In this document: positions 28,637-37,608 of the stretch, one piece after another
Numbering within the stretch: position 1 is the first letter of the stretch
Layout: every line of letters begins with the position of its first letter
NCBI GenBank assembly: GCA_965227645.1
Contig: OZ245773.1
Location: 5,332,001 to 5,396,000 of the forward strand
DNA length: 64,000 nt
Direction: 5' to 3'
Source: Flavimaribacter sp024343425
Lineage (GTDB): Bacteria; Pseudomonadota; Alphaproteobacteria; Rhizobiales; Rhizobiaceae
Made by a program: the position numbers and the translations under genes
Notes under the pieces: generated by a model
The model's database searches: none
Told to the model about the DNA's origin: nothing
What the model saw: the letters and a program-made list of their open reading frames with translations, nothing else

Positions 28637-29545
28637 ATGATGTTCCCGCCGATTGCGACCGGCACGGTTCCGTACTGGAGGTTGCCGTTGCGAAGCTGTT
28701 CGCAACTGTGCTTCCAGACAAACGAACTGACCGGGCTGTTCTTCCTTGCCGCAGTTTTCGTCTCATCTCCCATTTCCGCGGTCTATCTGCTGGTGGCGGC
28801 TATCATCGCGCCGGCCGGTCGCTGGGTGATCGGCGACCGGGACCATGCCGAAGACACGGGTCTTCCCGGGCTCAATCCATCGCTGATTGCGGTGTCATTG
28901 CCTTCATTTTACGAAACGGGATGGACGAATTTCGGCATGTGGGGCGTTTTGCTGGCATGCATCGTGGCTGCTGTCGCTCTGGTCAAACTGTTTCTCTACT
29001 TCCTGCCGTTTCCTTTTTTTATTCTGCCTTTTCTGATCATTTTCTGGGTTCTCGCGGCTCTTGCTCCGCACGTAGACGTGCTGCAGCCGCAGGCCTTTCC
29101 AGTGCTGCAGGTCACGGATTTCAATCCGATTGTCGCTGTGATGATGGGCCTTGGGCAGGCAGTGTATTCTCCAACGATCCTGTCGGGGGTTCTGTTCATT
29201 GTCGGCATGCTGGTGAGTAACTGGCGGCACGCAGTGGTAGCCGCATCCGGCGCCGTCGTTGGCGCCATGGTGGCCTATTACTACGGGAACGTGGATCCCG
29301 GGAGCGTCAATCTGGGCCTTTACGGCTTCAATGGGGTGCTTGCCGCCGTTGCAGCCTATGTGACTTGCGGGGAGAAGTTGAGGCTGGCTGTGCTCGGCGC
29401 CATTCTGGCGACCATGTTGATCCCGGCGGTCGGGGATCTCGGCCTGCAGTCACTGGCCGCGCCGTTCCTCATCACGATCTGGTTGCTGTTGGCTCTCGGA
29501 TGGATGGAAGACAGATGGTTCGGCCCGTCCGGGGAAGAAGCGTAA
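28637..29545 (+). CDS. Urea transporter (UT family)
   Basis: Channel-like inner-membrane urea permease of about 302 residues with about ten hydrophobic segments in two inverted halves. The first half has FQTNELTGLFFLAAVFVSSP and the pore motif GLNPSLIAVSLP; the second has the matching LYGFNGVLAAVAAYV signature. Start is uncertain: ATG 28637 or 28640, or a TTG at 28619; the frame is closed by a stop at 28577. No good Shine-Dalgarno is visible, which may mean coupling to the DUF1116 gene 64 bp upstream. No urease genes are in the window, so the substrate could also be a urea-like amide. Confidence 0.88.
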   Translation: MMFPPIATGTVPYWRLPLRSCSQLCFQTNELTGLFFLAAVFVSSPISAVYLLVAAIIAPAGRWVIGDRDHAEDTGLPGLNPSLIAVSLPSFYETGWTNFGMWGVLLACIVAAVALVKLFLYFLPFPFFILPFLIIFWVLAALAPHVDVLQPQAFPVLQVTDFNPIVAVMMGLGQAVYSPTILSGVLFIVGMLVSNWRHAVVAASGAVVGAMVAYYYGNVDPGSVNLGLYGFNGVLAAVAAYVTCGEKLRLAVLGAILATMLIPAVGDLGLQSLAAPFLITIWLLLALGWMEDRWFGPSGEEA

Positions 29546-29561
29546 CGAAACCATTCCGCCG

Positions 29562-30620
29562 CTATTCGGAGCCGATCCGTTCGATGCGTCCGATCAGGTT
29601 GCCCGCGGTTCTGAGAGACGCGCCGCAGGAAAGCACCATTTGCGGCAGGATCATCCATTCCAGCGTCCATGCAGCGCCGGATCGTTCGTTCTCGTGAATC
29701 AACGCCTGGTGCATCCCGCCGGTCTGCGCCGCATTGTAGCGGGCGAGCGTTACAAGCAATTCCGCGGAAACCGGGTTCTGCTTGTGCGGCATAGCGGAGG
29801 ATCCGCCCCCGCCGCTGATTGCTATCTCCGCAACCTCGTTCTGCGCCATGAGCGCAATGTCCTGACCGATTTTGCCCAGCGCGCCGGTCACTTCGCTGAG
29901 CCAGCCGGCGAGCGCCGCCAGCGCGCCGCGTTGCGTGTGCCAATTGACGGACGGCGCCAGATCCAGCTCGACGGCGAGCGCTTCGCTGATGTCCTTTCCG
30001 CTGTCTCCCAGCTTGTCGAGCGTGCCGACAGCGCCTCCAAACTGCAGGCGCAGCAGGCGCGGGCGCAACGCTTCGAGCGCCACGGCTGCGTCCTGCAACG
30101 GTCGCGTCCAGTTGCGTATCTTGTCGCCCACGGTGATCGGAAGAGCGGTCTGCATGCGGGTGTGGCCGTTCAGCTTGCGCGACCCCCAGGCGCCGGCAAG
30201 ACGGGTCAGGCCGGCCGTGACCTGTGCGATCTCATGCTCGATCTGTTCGAGCGCCGGCTTCAGGCGCAGGATCAGGGACGTATCGATGACATCCTGGCTT
30301 GTCGCGCCGAAATGGAGATGTTGCGCGTGAGGCTCGCCAACGGCTTTGCGTAGTTGCCGCACCAGTTCTGGGACGCATACGCCGTCGCGCCGTGTGGCTT
30401 CGCCGAGCGCATCCAGATCGGGCGAGAATGCGTCGGCGGCGGCCTCGATCGCCTGCGCGGCGCCTCGTGGTATGACGCCGGCGTTCTGCTCAACCCTTGC
30501 GAGCGCCGTCTCGAAACGCAGCATGGCGTTGATTTCAGCCTGCAGCTCGAAACAGCGGGCGACCTGGCCCGGATCGAACAGCTTGCCGAGGATCGGATCG
30601 TCAAAGACTGTGGCGGACAT
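29562..30620 (-). CDS. pcaB: 3-carboxy-cis,cis-muconate cycloisomerase
   Basis: Cyclises beta-carboxymuconate to gamma-carboxymuconolactone in the protocatechuate branch of the beta-ketoadipate pathway (EC 5.5.1.2). The 352-residue protein belongs to the fumarase/aspartase superfamily: HLHFGATSQDVIDT at the substrate site and the signature GGSSAMPHKQNP. It lies 15 bp behind pcaD in one operon. Its C-terminus is shorter than the ~450 residues of many PcaB proteins, but shorter forms are usual in rhizobia. The genes pcaC, pcaH and pcaG are not in the window. Confidence 0.92.
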   Translation of the reverse strand: MSATVFDDPILGKLFDPGQVARCFELQAEINAMLRFETALARVEQNAGVIPRGAAQAIEAAADAFSPDLDALGEATRRDGVCVPELVRQLRKAVGEPHAQHLHFGATSQDVIDTSLILRLKPALEQIEHEIAQVTAGLTRLAGAWGSRKLNGHTRMQTALPITVGDKIRNWTRPLQDAAVALEALRPRLLRLQFGGAVGTLDKLGDSGKDISEALAVELDLAPSVNWHTQRGALAALAGWLSEVTGALGKIGQDIALMAQNEVAEIAISGGGGSSAMPHKQNPVSAELLVTLARYNAAQTGGMHQALIHENERSGAAWTLEWMILPQMVLSCGASLRTAGNLIGRIERIGSE

Positions 30621-30635
30621 GGCGGCGCCTCAAAA

Positions 30636-31448
30636 TCATCCGGCGCTCTCTTCCCCGCGCCTGACCTCGTCCACGAAAGCCTTGATGGCTTCCGCGAGCA
30701 CGATGGGCTGCTCGATGCAGGGCAGATGACCGGCGTTGGGGATCGGCTGGTACATGGCACCGGGAATGAGCTTCGCCATTGCGCCCACGAGTTCCGGCGG
30801 CGTGGAGCCGTCCTCTTCTCCCACGATGCATATCGTCGGCACGCCGATTTTCTCCGCGTCGGCGGTCAGGTCCGCGTCGCGCAGGGCGGCGCAGGTTCCC
30901 ACATAGCCTTCCTGCGGCGTGCGGATAAGCATATTTCGGTAGCCGGCTAATTCATCAGGCTGTTCCTCGCGGAACTTCAAAGTGAACCAGCGCTCCAGAA
31001 TGGCGTCGGAGATTGACGCGACGCCGCCTTTTTCGATAGCTTCAATGCGGCCGTTCCACATGTCCGCAGTGCCGATTTTCGGCGCTGTGTCACACAGGAT
31101 CAGGGCCCGCACAAGATCGGGACGCCGGGCATACAAGCCCTGCGCGATCACGCCGCCGACGGAAAGGCCGCATATGAAGGCGTTGGTCACGCCGAGCAGA
31201 TCAAGCAGTCCCTCCAGGTCGCTGACATGGTCGTCGATGGAATAAGGCGACTGGCCGACATCGGACAGACCATGCCCGCGCTTGTCATAGGCGACAATCG
31301 CGAATTCACCCGCCATGCGCATGATAACGTCACGCCAGATGCGAAAATCCGTTCCGAGACTGTTGGAAAACACAATGACCGGTCGGCCTTCCGGAGCTCC
31401 AATCAGCTGGAAGTGCATCGTGACGCCATTTATTTTGGCAAATTGCAT
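30636..31448 (-). CDS. pcaD: 3-oxoadipate enol-lactonase
   Basis: Alpha/beta hydrolase that opens 3-oxoadipate enol-lactone to 3-oxoadipate (EC 3.1.1.24). The 270-residue protein has the nucleophile elbow GLSVGGVIAQ, an acid residue near GEEDGSTPPELV and the catalytic His in NAGHLPCIEQP. It is the first gene of the pcaD-pcaB pair. Assignment rests on family resemblance plus pcaB directly downstream. Confidence 0.88.
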   Translation of the reverse strand: MQFAKINGVTMHFQLIGAPEGRPVIVFSNSLGTDFRIWRDVIMRMAGEFAIVAYDKRGHGLSDVGQSPYSIDDHVSDLEGLLDLLGVTNAFICGLSVGGVIAQGLYARRPDLVRALILCDTAPKIGTADMWNGRIEAIEKGGVASISDAILERWFTLKFREEQPDELAGYRNMLIRTPQEGYVGTCAALRDADLTADAEKIGVPTICIVGEEDGSTPPELVGAMAKLIPGAMYQPIPNAGHLPCIEQPIVLAEAIKAFVDEVRRGEESAG

Positions 31449-31589
31449 GTGTCCTCTTCCCGAAATGCGCGGCGACCGCGAAGGGTCTTACGCTACGTTA
31501 TCCTTTTTCCATGAAAACAGATCAAAACCGCAAGGTAAATTGATAAATCTTCCGGCTACTCATAGCAGATCCGCTATCGTTTGTGGACG

Positions 31590-32831
31590 TCAGGTCACAG
31601 CCGACCGGACCTGGAAGCGATCATCCCGCCAGGCATTGCTTTGAAGTATGTCGGAGAGCGTCGCCACAGCGACGAAGACATCCACAAACCGGATATAGAG
31701 CGGGGCAAAGCCGAAGCGCATGATGTCCGGCGCGCGGAAATCGCCGACGACGTCGCGTGAAATCAGCGCCTGCATGACGGCGTAGGCGTTCTCGTGCCGG
31801 AAGGAAACCTGGCTGCCGCGCTGGGCGGCTTCGCGCGGGCTCGCCAGCTCCAGGCCGAATCCGGCGCATTGCTCCTCGACCAGCGCGATAAAATATTCAC
31901 AAAGTTCGATCGATTTTGCGCGTATCGCGGCGATATCGACGCGGTCCCAGATTGCGAGTGCGGGTTCAAGCGCCGTCATGGAAAGCACCGGCGGCGTTCC
32001 GGTGAGAAAGCGATGAATGGTCTCGGCCGGCTCAAAGGACGGGTCGAAGGCGAAAGGTCGGCTGTGACCGAACCATCCGGACAAGGGTTGTTCGGCGACG
32101 GTTTGCAGCCGCGGCGCGACATACGTGAAAGCCGGGGCTCCGGGGCCGCCATTGAGATATTTGTAGGTGCAGCCCACGGCGAAGTCCGCGTCCGCTCCGG
32201 CGAGATCGACGGGAAGCGCGCCGGTTGAATGCGCCAGGTCCCAGACGACGAGCGCGCCTGCTTCATGCGCCATTTTTGTGATCTCCGCCATGTCGTGCAC
32301 GCGTCCGGTGCGGTAGTTGACGTGGGTGAGCATGACGACGGCCACGCTGTCGTCGATGGCTTGCGCTATATCTTCAGGCCTGTCGATCAGACGCAGTTCG
32401 TGGCCCTGGCCGGCAAATGCGCCGAGCCCCTCAACCATATAGAGATCGGTTGGAAAATTGCTGCGCTCGGAGACGATGACCTTGCGCCCGGGGTTCAGGC
32501 GGATCGCCGCCGCCAGCACCTTGAACAGATTGATCGAGGTGGAATCCGTCACAACAACGTCATTGGCGCCGGCGCCGATCAGCGGCGCGATCCTGGCGCC
32601 GAGACGCAACGGCATGTCGTACCAGCCGGCGGTGTTCCAGGAGGCGATGAGGTCATTCGCCCACTCATCGTCTATGCAGGACCGCATCCGCTCGCGCACC
32701 GAAACATGCATGGGGCCGAGCGAGTTGCCGTCGAGATAAATCAGCCCCGGCCTCAGAACGAACTCATCACGAAAATCGCCAAGCGGATCAGAGCTGTCAC
32801 GCTCCTCTGCATTCTCGCGATTGTTCTGCAT
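31590..32831 (-). CDS. kynU: Kynureninase
   Basis: PLP-dependent hydrolase that cleaves kynurenine or 3-hydroxykynurenine to (hydroxy)anthranilate plus alanine (EC 3.7.1.3). The 413-residue protein has the typical start LIYLDGNSLGP, the cofactor region DSTSINLFKVLAA, WDLAHSTGALPVDL and the Schiff-base Lys in GCTYKYLNGGPGAP. ATG 32831 is preferred because GGAGG precedes it by 10 bases on the minus strand; a TTG 36 bases upstream would add unlike-family residues. Tryptophan 2,3-dioxygenase and kynurenine formamidase are not seen nearby. Confidence 0.93.
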   Translation of the reverse strand: MQNNRENAEERDSSDPLGDFRDEFVLRPGLIYLDGNSLGPMHVSVRERMRSCIDDEWANDLIASWNTAGWYDMPLRLGARIAPLIGAGANDVVVTDSTSINLFKVLAAAIRLNPGRKVIVSERSNFPTDLYMVEGLGAFAGQGHELRLIDRPEDIAQAIDDSVAVVMLTHVNYRTGRVHDMAEITKMAHEAGALVVWDLAHSTGALPVDLAGADADFAVGCTYKYLNGGPGAPAFTYVAPRLQTVAEQPLSGWFGHSRPFAFDPSFEPAETIHRFLTGTPPVLSMTALEPALAIWDRVDIAAIRAKSIELCEYFIALVEEQCAGFGLELASPREAAQRGSQVSFRHENAYAVMQALISRDVVGDFRAPDIMRFGFAPLYIRFVDVFVAVATLSDILQSNAWRDDRFQVRSAVT

Positions 32832-32977
32832 TGAAGCTCGCCTCCGGTCGCTGTTTGAATATTTCAAGTATAAAATAAATTCGCGGCCTTATGCAATCGA
32901 AACCACCCTTTTCGTTGACCTCGCGCCGCACATCTGATTTCAGAAGTGTTCTGCGATTGAACGCCGTATCTGAAACA

Positions 32978-34174
32978 ATGACGCGAAAAAACTCCGCCGC
33001 CCAACGACGGGTCTCCATTTTCGGATCGACAGGCTCGATCGGATGCAGCACGCTTGATGTCATTTCGCATCTGGGCGGGCGCGAAGACCTCCCTGTTGTT
33101 GCGCTTACCGGCATGGACAATATTCCCCTGCTTGCGAAACAGGCGCGCGCCTATGGCGCGGAATTGGCGGTTACGGCCGATGAAAACCGCTATCAGGACC
33201 TGAAGAACGCTCTCTCAGGGTCCGGAGTGGAAGTGGCTGCGGGCGCTTCGGGGCTGCTCGAGGCGGCGGAACGCGAGGTCGATTGCGTCATGGCGGGCAT
33301 CGTCGGCATGGCGGGGCTCGCGCCGACGCTTGCCGCGGCCGCGCGCGGCGCGGACATCGCGCTCGCAAACAAGGAATGTCTGGTCGCGGCAGGCGCTCTG
33401 TTCAAGGCGCATATCCGGCAAGGCGGCGGACGGCTGCTTCCGGTCGACAGCGAGCACAACGCGATCTTCCAGGTCTTCGATCACGCCAACCCGGAAACCA
33501 TCGAACGGATCATTCTGACCGCGTCCGGCGGACCTTTCCGCAACAGGAGCCTGCGCGACATGGCCGGCGTGACGCCGGAACAGGCCAGCTCCCATCCCAA
33601 CTGGTCGATGGGCATGAAGATATCCATCGACAGCGCTTCCATGTTCAACAAGGCGCTGGAGATGATCGAGGCGATGCATCTGTTTTCGCTCAAGCCGGAA
33701 CAGATCGAGGTCGTCGTCCACCCCCAGTCGATCATCCACTCAATGGTTGGATACCGGGACGGATCGGTGCTCGCGCAACTCGGCATGCCCGACATGCGGA
33801 CAGCCATCGGCTATGCGCTCACCTATCCGACGCGTTCTGATCTGCCGGTCGAGCGGCTGGATTTCAGCAGGCTTTCGCGGCTTGATTTCGAGCCGCCGGA
33901 TGAAATCCGCTTTCCCGCGCTGGGTCTGGCGCGCAAGGCGATGGAGGATGGCGGCGCGGCCGGCGCCATTCTCAACGGAGCAAAGGAAGTCGCCCTGGAA
34001 GGGTTTATCACCGGCAGGATCGGCTTTCTCGACATGGCGGAGATCGTCGACAGCGTCATGGAGCGGCTGCCGTCTTCCGATCCCTTGCGCGATATCGAGG
34101 ACGTCTACGAGGCCGACCACGCGGCCCGGGAAGCAGCGCGCGGGTTCATCGGAGAAATGGGCCCGATTTCCTGA
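32978..34174 (+). CDS. dxr: 1-deoxy-D-xylulose 5-phosphate reductoisomerase
   Basis: Second enzyme of the MEP isoprenoid pathway (EC 1.1.1.267). The 398-residue protein has the NADPH fold VSIFGSTGSIGCSTLDV, ALANKECLVAAG, the metal-site Asp/Glu in PVDSEHNAIFQ, the flexible loop HPNWSMGMKISIDSA and MVGYRDGSVLAQLG. All catalytic regions are present. The frame is open upstream to 32891, but ATG 32978 begins the family sequence. Transcribed divergently from kynU. No other MEP gene is near. Confidence 0.95.
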   Translation: MTRKNSAAQRRVSIFGSTGSIGCSTLDVISHLGGREDLPVVALTGMDNIPLLAKQARAYGAELAVTADENRYQDLKNALSGSGVEVAAGASGLLEAAEREVDCVMAGIVGMAGLAPTLAAAARGADIALANKECLVAAGALFKAHIRQGGGRLLPVDSEHNAIFQVFDHANPETIERIILTASGGPFRNRSLRDMAGVTPEQASSHPNWSMGMKISIDSASMFNKALEMIEAMHLFSLKPEQIEVVVHPQSIIHSMVGYRDGSVLAQLGMPDMRTAIGYALTYPTRSDLPVERLDFSRLSRLDFEPPDEIRFPALGLARKAMEDGGAAGAILNGAKEVALEGFITGRIGFLDMAEIVDSVMERLPSSDPLRDIEDVYEADHAAREAARGFIGEMGPIS

Positions 34175-34393
34175 CTGGACGGCTTGCGGTTAGACAGCCG
34201 AACCGGCGCCGTTCATCGCCTGTTCAGGTTTCGCGAATTATGCATGGCGAGGTCTTGGACAGGAATTGCACGGGACGGTCCGGATCGATGATCAGAGCCG
34301 GCAAAAATTGTCCCCAAGGTAGTGCAAACACTCGAAAACTATGTATTGTACGGACGGCTCTTCCTCGAAGGGAAGTTAAACGGAGGCTTTAGC

Positions 34394-34657
34394 ATGAAGA
34401 AATTGTTGGCTCTGGCGCTGGTGGCTGTATTCGTCGCCGGGTGTACGCCGACCGAACAGGGCGCGGCTATCGGAGCAGGCACAGGCGCGGCCGTTGGCGC
34501 AATCGCGACGGGCACCGTCGGTGGAACGCTCGCAGGCGCAGCCATTGGCGGCGTGGCGGGCGCAGTGATCGGGCGCGTGTCCGAGGGCTCCAACCGGTGT
34601 TACTACCGCGACAGATATGGCCGTCGCTATGTCGACTCCTGCCCGCGGGGCTACTGA
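34394..34657 (+). CDS. Small glycine-zipper lipoprotein
   Basis: An 87-residue lipoprotein precursor: signal peptide MKKLLALALVAVFVAGC with lipobox VAGC, then a glycine-zipper segment (GAAIGAGTGAAVGAIATGT and GGTLAGAAIGGVAGAVIG) that can insert in a membrane, then a basic/aromatic tail with two Cys (CYYRDRYGRRYVDSCPRGY). ATG 34394 is set by GGAGG at 34382-34386. Similar outer-membrane glycine-zipper lipoproteins are common in rhizobia, with unknown role. A strong terminator follows, so it is monocistronic. Confidence 0.85.
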   Translation: MKKLLALALVAVFVAGCTPTEQGAAIGAGTGAAVGAIATGTVGGTLAGAAIGGVAGAVIGRVSEGSNRCYYRDRYGRRYVDSCPRGY

Positions 34658-34697
34658 TCGTTCGGGCAGGACGCCCTATCGCTATTGAATCCTGAAG

Positions 34698-34724
34698 CCG
34701 GCGACCGAAAGGTCGCCGGTTTTA
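34698..34724 (+). terminator. Rho-independent terminator
   Basis: A perfect 9-bp GC-rich stem (CCGGCGACC / GGTCGCCGG) with a GAAA tetraloop, followed by TTTTATT. It lies 40 bp after the glycine-zipper lipoprotein and 25 bp before the stop of the convergent MarR gene, and may work for both. Confidence 0.93.
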
Positions 34725-34748
34725 TTCGTATGGCGCGCAATTCGCGTC

Positions 34749-35189
34749 CTAAGCCTCCTCGAAAGCCTCAAGCCCGGCATTGAGTTGATCGAACAACTCC
34801 GGTCCGAGCGTTTCTCTCAGGCGCTTCTCGAAATCGAGGGCGAGCTGCGCGAGGGCGCGATAGTTTTTCTGTCCGAGCGCGGTCAGCGTCAGGTGCTCCA
34901 CCCTTCTGTCATCGCTGTCGGTTTGCCGTTTCAGCCAGCGCCGGTCTTCGAGAGCCTGCACGGCGCGGCTGACCTTGGTTTTGTGCATGGCCGAATGCCG
35001 CCCGATATCGGTCGCCGTCAGGCAGCCATATTGCCCAAGCGTCGCAAGCGCCCGCCATTCCGGACGCGTCAGTCCGCTGTGCCGCCGGTATATTGCCGCA
35101 AAGCGCCGGCTTACTGTTTCTGCGGCGCGGTTCAGCCGGTAGGGCATGAACTGTTCGAGGGAGAGAAGCGGATCGGGCTCGCCTGCCAC
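34749..35189 (-). CDS. MarR-family transcriptional regulator (HmgR-like)
   Basis: A 146-residue winged-helix regulator with the MarR features: LTRPEWRALATLGQYG, recognition helix HSAMHKTKVSRAVQALEDRR and the wing SDDRRVEHLTLT. It diverges from hmgA with 78 bp between the two starts, where an inverted repeat could serve as operator. By position the most likely role is repression of the homogentisate cluster, relieved by a pathway aromatic acid; this is inferred from context. Confidence 0.88.
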   Translation of the reverse strand: MAGEPDPLLSLEQFMPYRLNRAAETVSRRFAAIYRRHSGLTRPEWRALATLGQYGCLTATDIGRHSAMHKTKVSRAVQALEDRRWLKRQTDSDDRRVEHLTLTALGQKNYRALAQLALDFEKRLRETLGPELFDQLNAGLEAFEEA

Positions 35190-35220
35190 GGCAATCTCCG
35201 TTTGATAGTTACAAAATGGA

Positions 35221-35238
35221 TTGTTACGTTTGCAACAA
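35221..35238. promoter_or_regulatory. Candidate MarR operator between marR and hmgA
   Basis: TTGTTACGTTTGCAACAA: an inverted repeat with TTGTT/AACAA arms and an 8-base centre, of the size MarR proteins bind. A related GTTAC element occurs again at 35208-35212. It is located 30 bp before the hmgA ATG and 32 bp from the regulator start, so binding could control both promoters. Confidence 0.5.
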
Positions 35239-35267
35239 ATATATCAATAACCGTAGTGAGGGAAATC

Positions 35268-36584
35268 ATGCACGCCGCCTATATGCCCGGATTCGGCAAT
35301 GATTTTGAGACCGAATCCCTGCCCAACGCCCTGCCGCAAGGCCAGAACAGCCCGCAGAAATGCAATTACGGGCTCTACGCCGAACAGCTCTCCGGGTCGC
35401 CATTCACTGCGCCGCGCGGCACGAACGAGCGATCCTGGCTTTACCGGATCCGGCCGAGCGTACGGCATACAAGCCGGTTTTCATCGGTCGAACTTCCCTA
35501 CTGGAAAACCGCCCCGCACATGACGGACGGCCATCTGACCATCGGACAGCTTCGGTGGAACCCGGTTCCCATGCCGAATGAAAAGACCACCTTCATCGAG
35601 GGCGTCCGCACCATGACGACGGCGGGCGACGTGCATACGCAGGTCGGCATGGCGACCCATGTCTATGTCTGCAACACGCCGATGGTCGACGACTATTTCT
35701 TCAACGCAGACGCTGAACTTCTGATCGTTCCGCAGATCGGCGGCCTTCAGGTCTTTACGGAAATGGGCAAGATCGATCTAGAGCCGCTCGAAATCTGCAT
35801 CATCCCGCGCGGCATGATCTTTCAGGCAAGTCCCGTCGGAGAACAGGCTCGCGGCTACATCTGTGAAAATTACGGCGCCAAGTTCACCCTTCCGGATCGC
35901 GGCCCGATCGGGGCGAATTGCCTTGCCAATCCGCGCGATTTCAAGACGCCGGTCGCCTCTTGGGAAGACAAGGAAACCGATTGCCGGGTCCATGTGAAAT
36001 GGTGCGGACGCTTCTATGTTACGGAGATCGGTCATTCGCCGCTCGACGTCATCGCCTGGCACGGCAACTACGCGCCCTACAAATATGATCTGAGAACCTA
36101 TTCACCGGTGGGCGCCATTCTCTTTGACCATCCGGACCCGTCCATCTTCACGGTTTTGACTGCGCCGAGCGGGGAAGAGGGAACCGCCAACATCGATTTC
36201 GTCATCTTCCCGCCGCGCTGGATGGTGGCTGAACACACCTTCCGTCCGCCCTGGTATCACCGCAACATCATGTCGGAATTCATGGGCCTTATTCAGGGGC
36301 AGTACGACGCCAAGGAAGAGGGATTCGTGCCGGGCGGCATGAGCCTGCACAATATGATGCTGCCGCACGGGCCGGACGCGATGGGTTTCGACAAGGCCTC
36401 GAATTCCAATCTTGGCCCGACGAAACTGGAAGAGACGATGGCGTTCATGTTCGAGACGCGTTTTCCTCAGCATGTGACACAATACGGCATGGATCTGGAT
36501 ACGTTGCAGGACGACTATATCGACTGCTGGAAAGATCTTGAAAAACACTTCGACGGAACGATCGAAGGCAATTGGGGGAAATAG
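35268..36584 (+). CDS. hmgA: Homogentisate 1,2-dioxygenase
   Basis: Non-heme iron ring-cleavage enzyme converting homogentisate to maleylacetoacetate (EC 1.13.11.5). The 438-residue protein begins YMPGFGNDFETESLPNALP and holds the conserved iron-site segment PPWYHRNIMSEFMG plus the GAxHHDP-equivalent region near GMSLHNMMLPHGPDA. Length matches the family. ATG 35268 follows GTGAGGG at 35256-35262; an open frame extends 480 bp upstream through the antisense of the MarR gene but is not family-like. It heads the operon running to maiA. Confidence 0.96.
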   Translation: MHAAYMPGFGNDFETESLPNALPQGQNSPQKCNYGLYAEQLSGSPFTAPRGTNERSWLYRIRPSVRHTSRFSSVELPYWKTAPHMTDGHLTIGQLRWNPVPMPNEKTTFIEGVRTMTTAGDVHTQVGMATHVYVCNTPMVDDYFFNADAELLIVPQIGGLQVFTEMGKIDLEPLEICIIPRGMIFQASPVGEQARGYICENYGAKFTLPDRGPIGANCLANPRDFKTPVASWEDKETDCRVHVKWCGRFYVTEIGHSPLDVIAWHGNYAPYKYDLRTYSPVGAILFDHPDPSIFTVLTAPSGEEGTANIDFVIFPPRWMVAEHTFRPPWYHRNIMSEFMGLIQGQYDAKEEGFVPGGMSLHNMMLPHGPDAMGFDKASNSNLGPTKLEETMAFMFETRFPQHVTQYGMDLDTLQDDYIDCWKDLEKHFDGTIEGNWGK

Positions 36585-36585
36585 C

Positions 36586-37605
36586 ATGAAACTCGCCACC
36601 TTGCGCGACGGCTCGCGTGACGGACAACTGGTTGTCGTCTCGCGGGATCTGACGCAATGCACCGTCGTCAATCACATCGCAGCAACGCTTCAGGACGCGC
36701 TCGACGACTGGTCGGCGCTTGCGCCGCGGCTGGCCAGAGCCGCGGAAGCGCTGGAATCCGGCTCGCAGCCGACGCAGCGCTTTCACGAAAGCGAGGCGCT
36801 TTCGCCGCTGCCGCGCGCTTATCAGTGGGCTGACGGATCGGCCTATGTGAACCACGTCGAGCTGGTGCGAAAGGCGCGCAACGCCGAGATGCCGGCCAGC
36901 TTCTGGACGGATCCCCTGATGTATCAGGGCGGTTCCGACGCGTTTCTTGCGCCGCGCGACGCTATCCGCATGGAAGATGACGCCTGGGGTATCGATATGG
37001 AGGGCGAGGTCGCCGTCATCGTTGACGATACGCCGATGGGGGCGAGCGTTGACGAGGCGCGGGACAGGATCCGGCTGGTCATGTTGGTCAATGACGTGTC
37101 CCTGAGAAATCTCATTCCCGCGGAGCTTGGAAAAGGCTTCGGCTTTTTCCAGAGCAAGCCGTCCTCCGCGTTTTCGCCGGTCGCAGTCACGCCGGACGAG
37201 CTTGGCGATGCGTGGGACGGCGGAAAGCTGCATCGGCCGTTGCTTGTCAACTATAACGACAAACCGTTCGGCCGGGCCGACGCGGGCGTCGACATGACCT
37301 TTGACTTCCCGACGCTGATCGCCCATGCAGCGAAATCGAGGCCGCTATCGGCGGGCGCAATCATCGGGTCTGGCACGGTGTCCAACAAACTCGACGGAGG
37401 GCCGGGCCGCTCGATCGGAGAGGGCGGCGCAGGTTTTTCCTGCATTGCGGAGATCAGAATGATCGAGACGATCAAGTCGGGCAAGCCCGCCACACCCTTC
37501 ATGTCGTTTGGAGACAAGGTGCGCATCGAGATGAAGGACGGCGCAGGCCACTCCATCTTCGGCGCTATCGAACAGACTGTAGAAAAATACGAGAGGAAAT
37601 CCTGA
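36586..37605 (+). CDS. fahA: Fumarylacetoacetase
   Basis: Hydrolyses fumarylacetoacetate to fumarate and acetoacetate (EC 3.7.1.2), the last step of homogentisate breakdown. The 339-residue protein is of the FAA-hydrolase family with the metal-site region IDMEGEVAVIVDDTPMG, NDVSLRNLIPAELGKG and the GSGTVSNKLDGG segment. ATG 36586 directly follows the hmgA stop with GGGGGAA as ribosome site. The start 48 bases upstream in the same frame lies inside hmgA and is rejected. Confidence 0.93.
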   Translation: MKLATLRDGSRDGQLVVVSRDLTQCTVVNHIAATLQDALDDWSALAPRLARAAEALESGSQPTQRFHESEALSPLPRAYQWADGSAYVNHVELVRKARNAEMPASFWTDPLMYQGGSDAFLAPRDAIRMEDDAWGIDMEGEVAVIVDDTPMGASVDEARDRIRLVMLVNDVSLRNLIPAELGKGFGFFQSKPSSAFSPVAVTPDELGDAWDGGKLHRPLLVNYNDKPFGRADAGVDMTFDFPTLIAHAAKSRPLSAGAIIGSGTVSNKLDGGPGRSIGEGGAGFSCIAEIRMIETIKSGKPATPFMSFGDKVRIEMKDGAGHSIFGAIEQTVEKYERKS

Positions 37606-37608
37606 CCC

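Noticed and set aside
34785..35267. N-terminal extension of hmgA through the MarR gene region
   Set aside because: The extension is antisense to a MarR gene with intact motifs, and family homology begins at the ATG at 35268 behind a good ribosome site.
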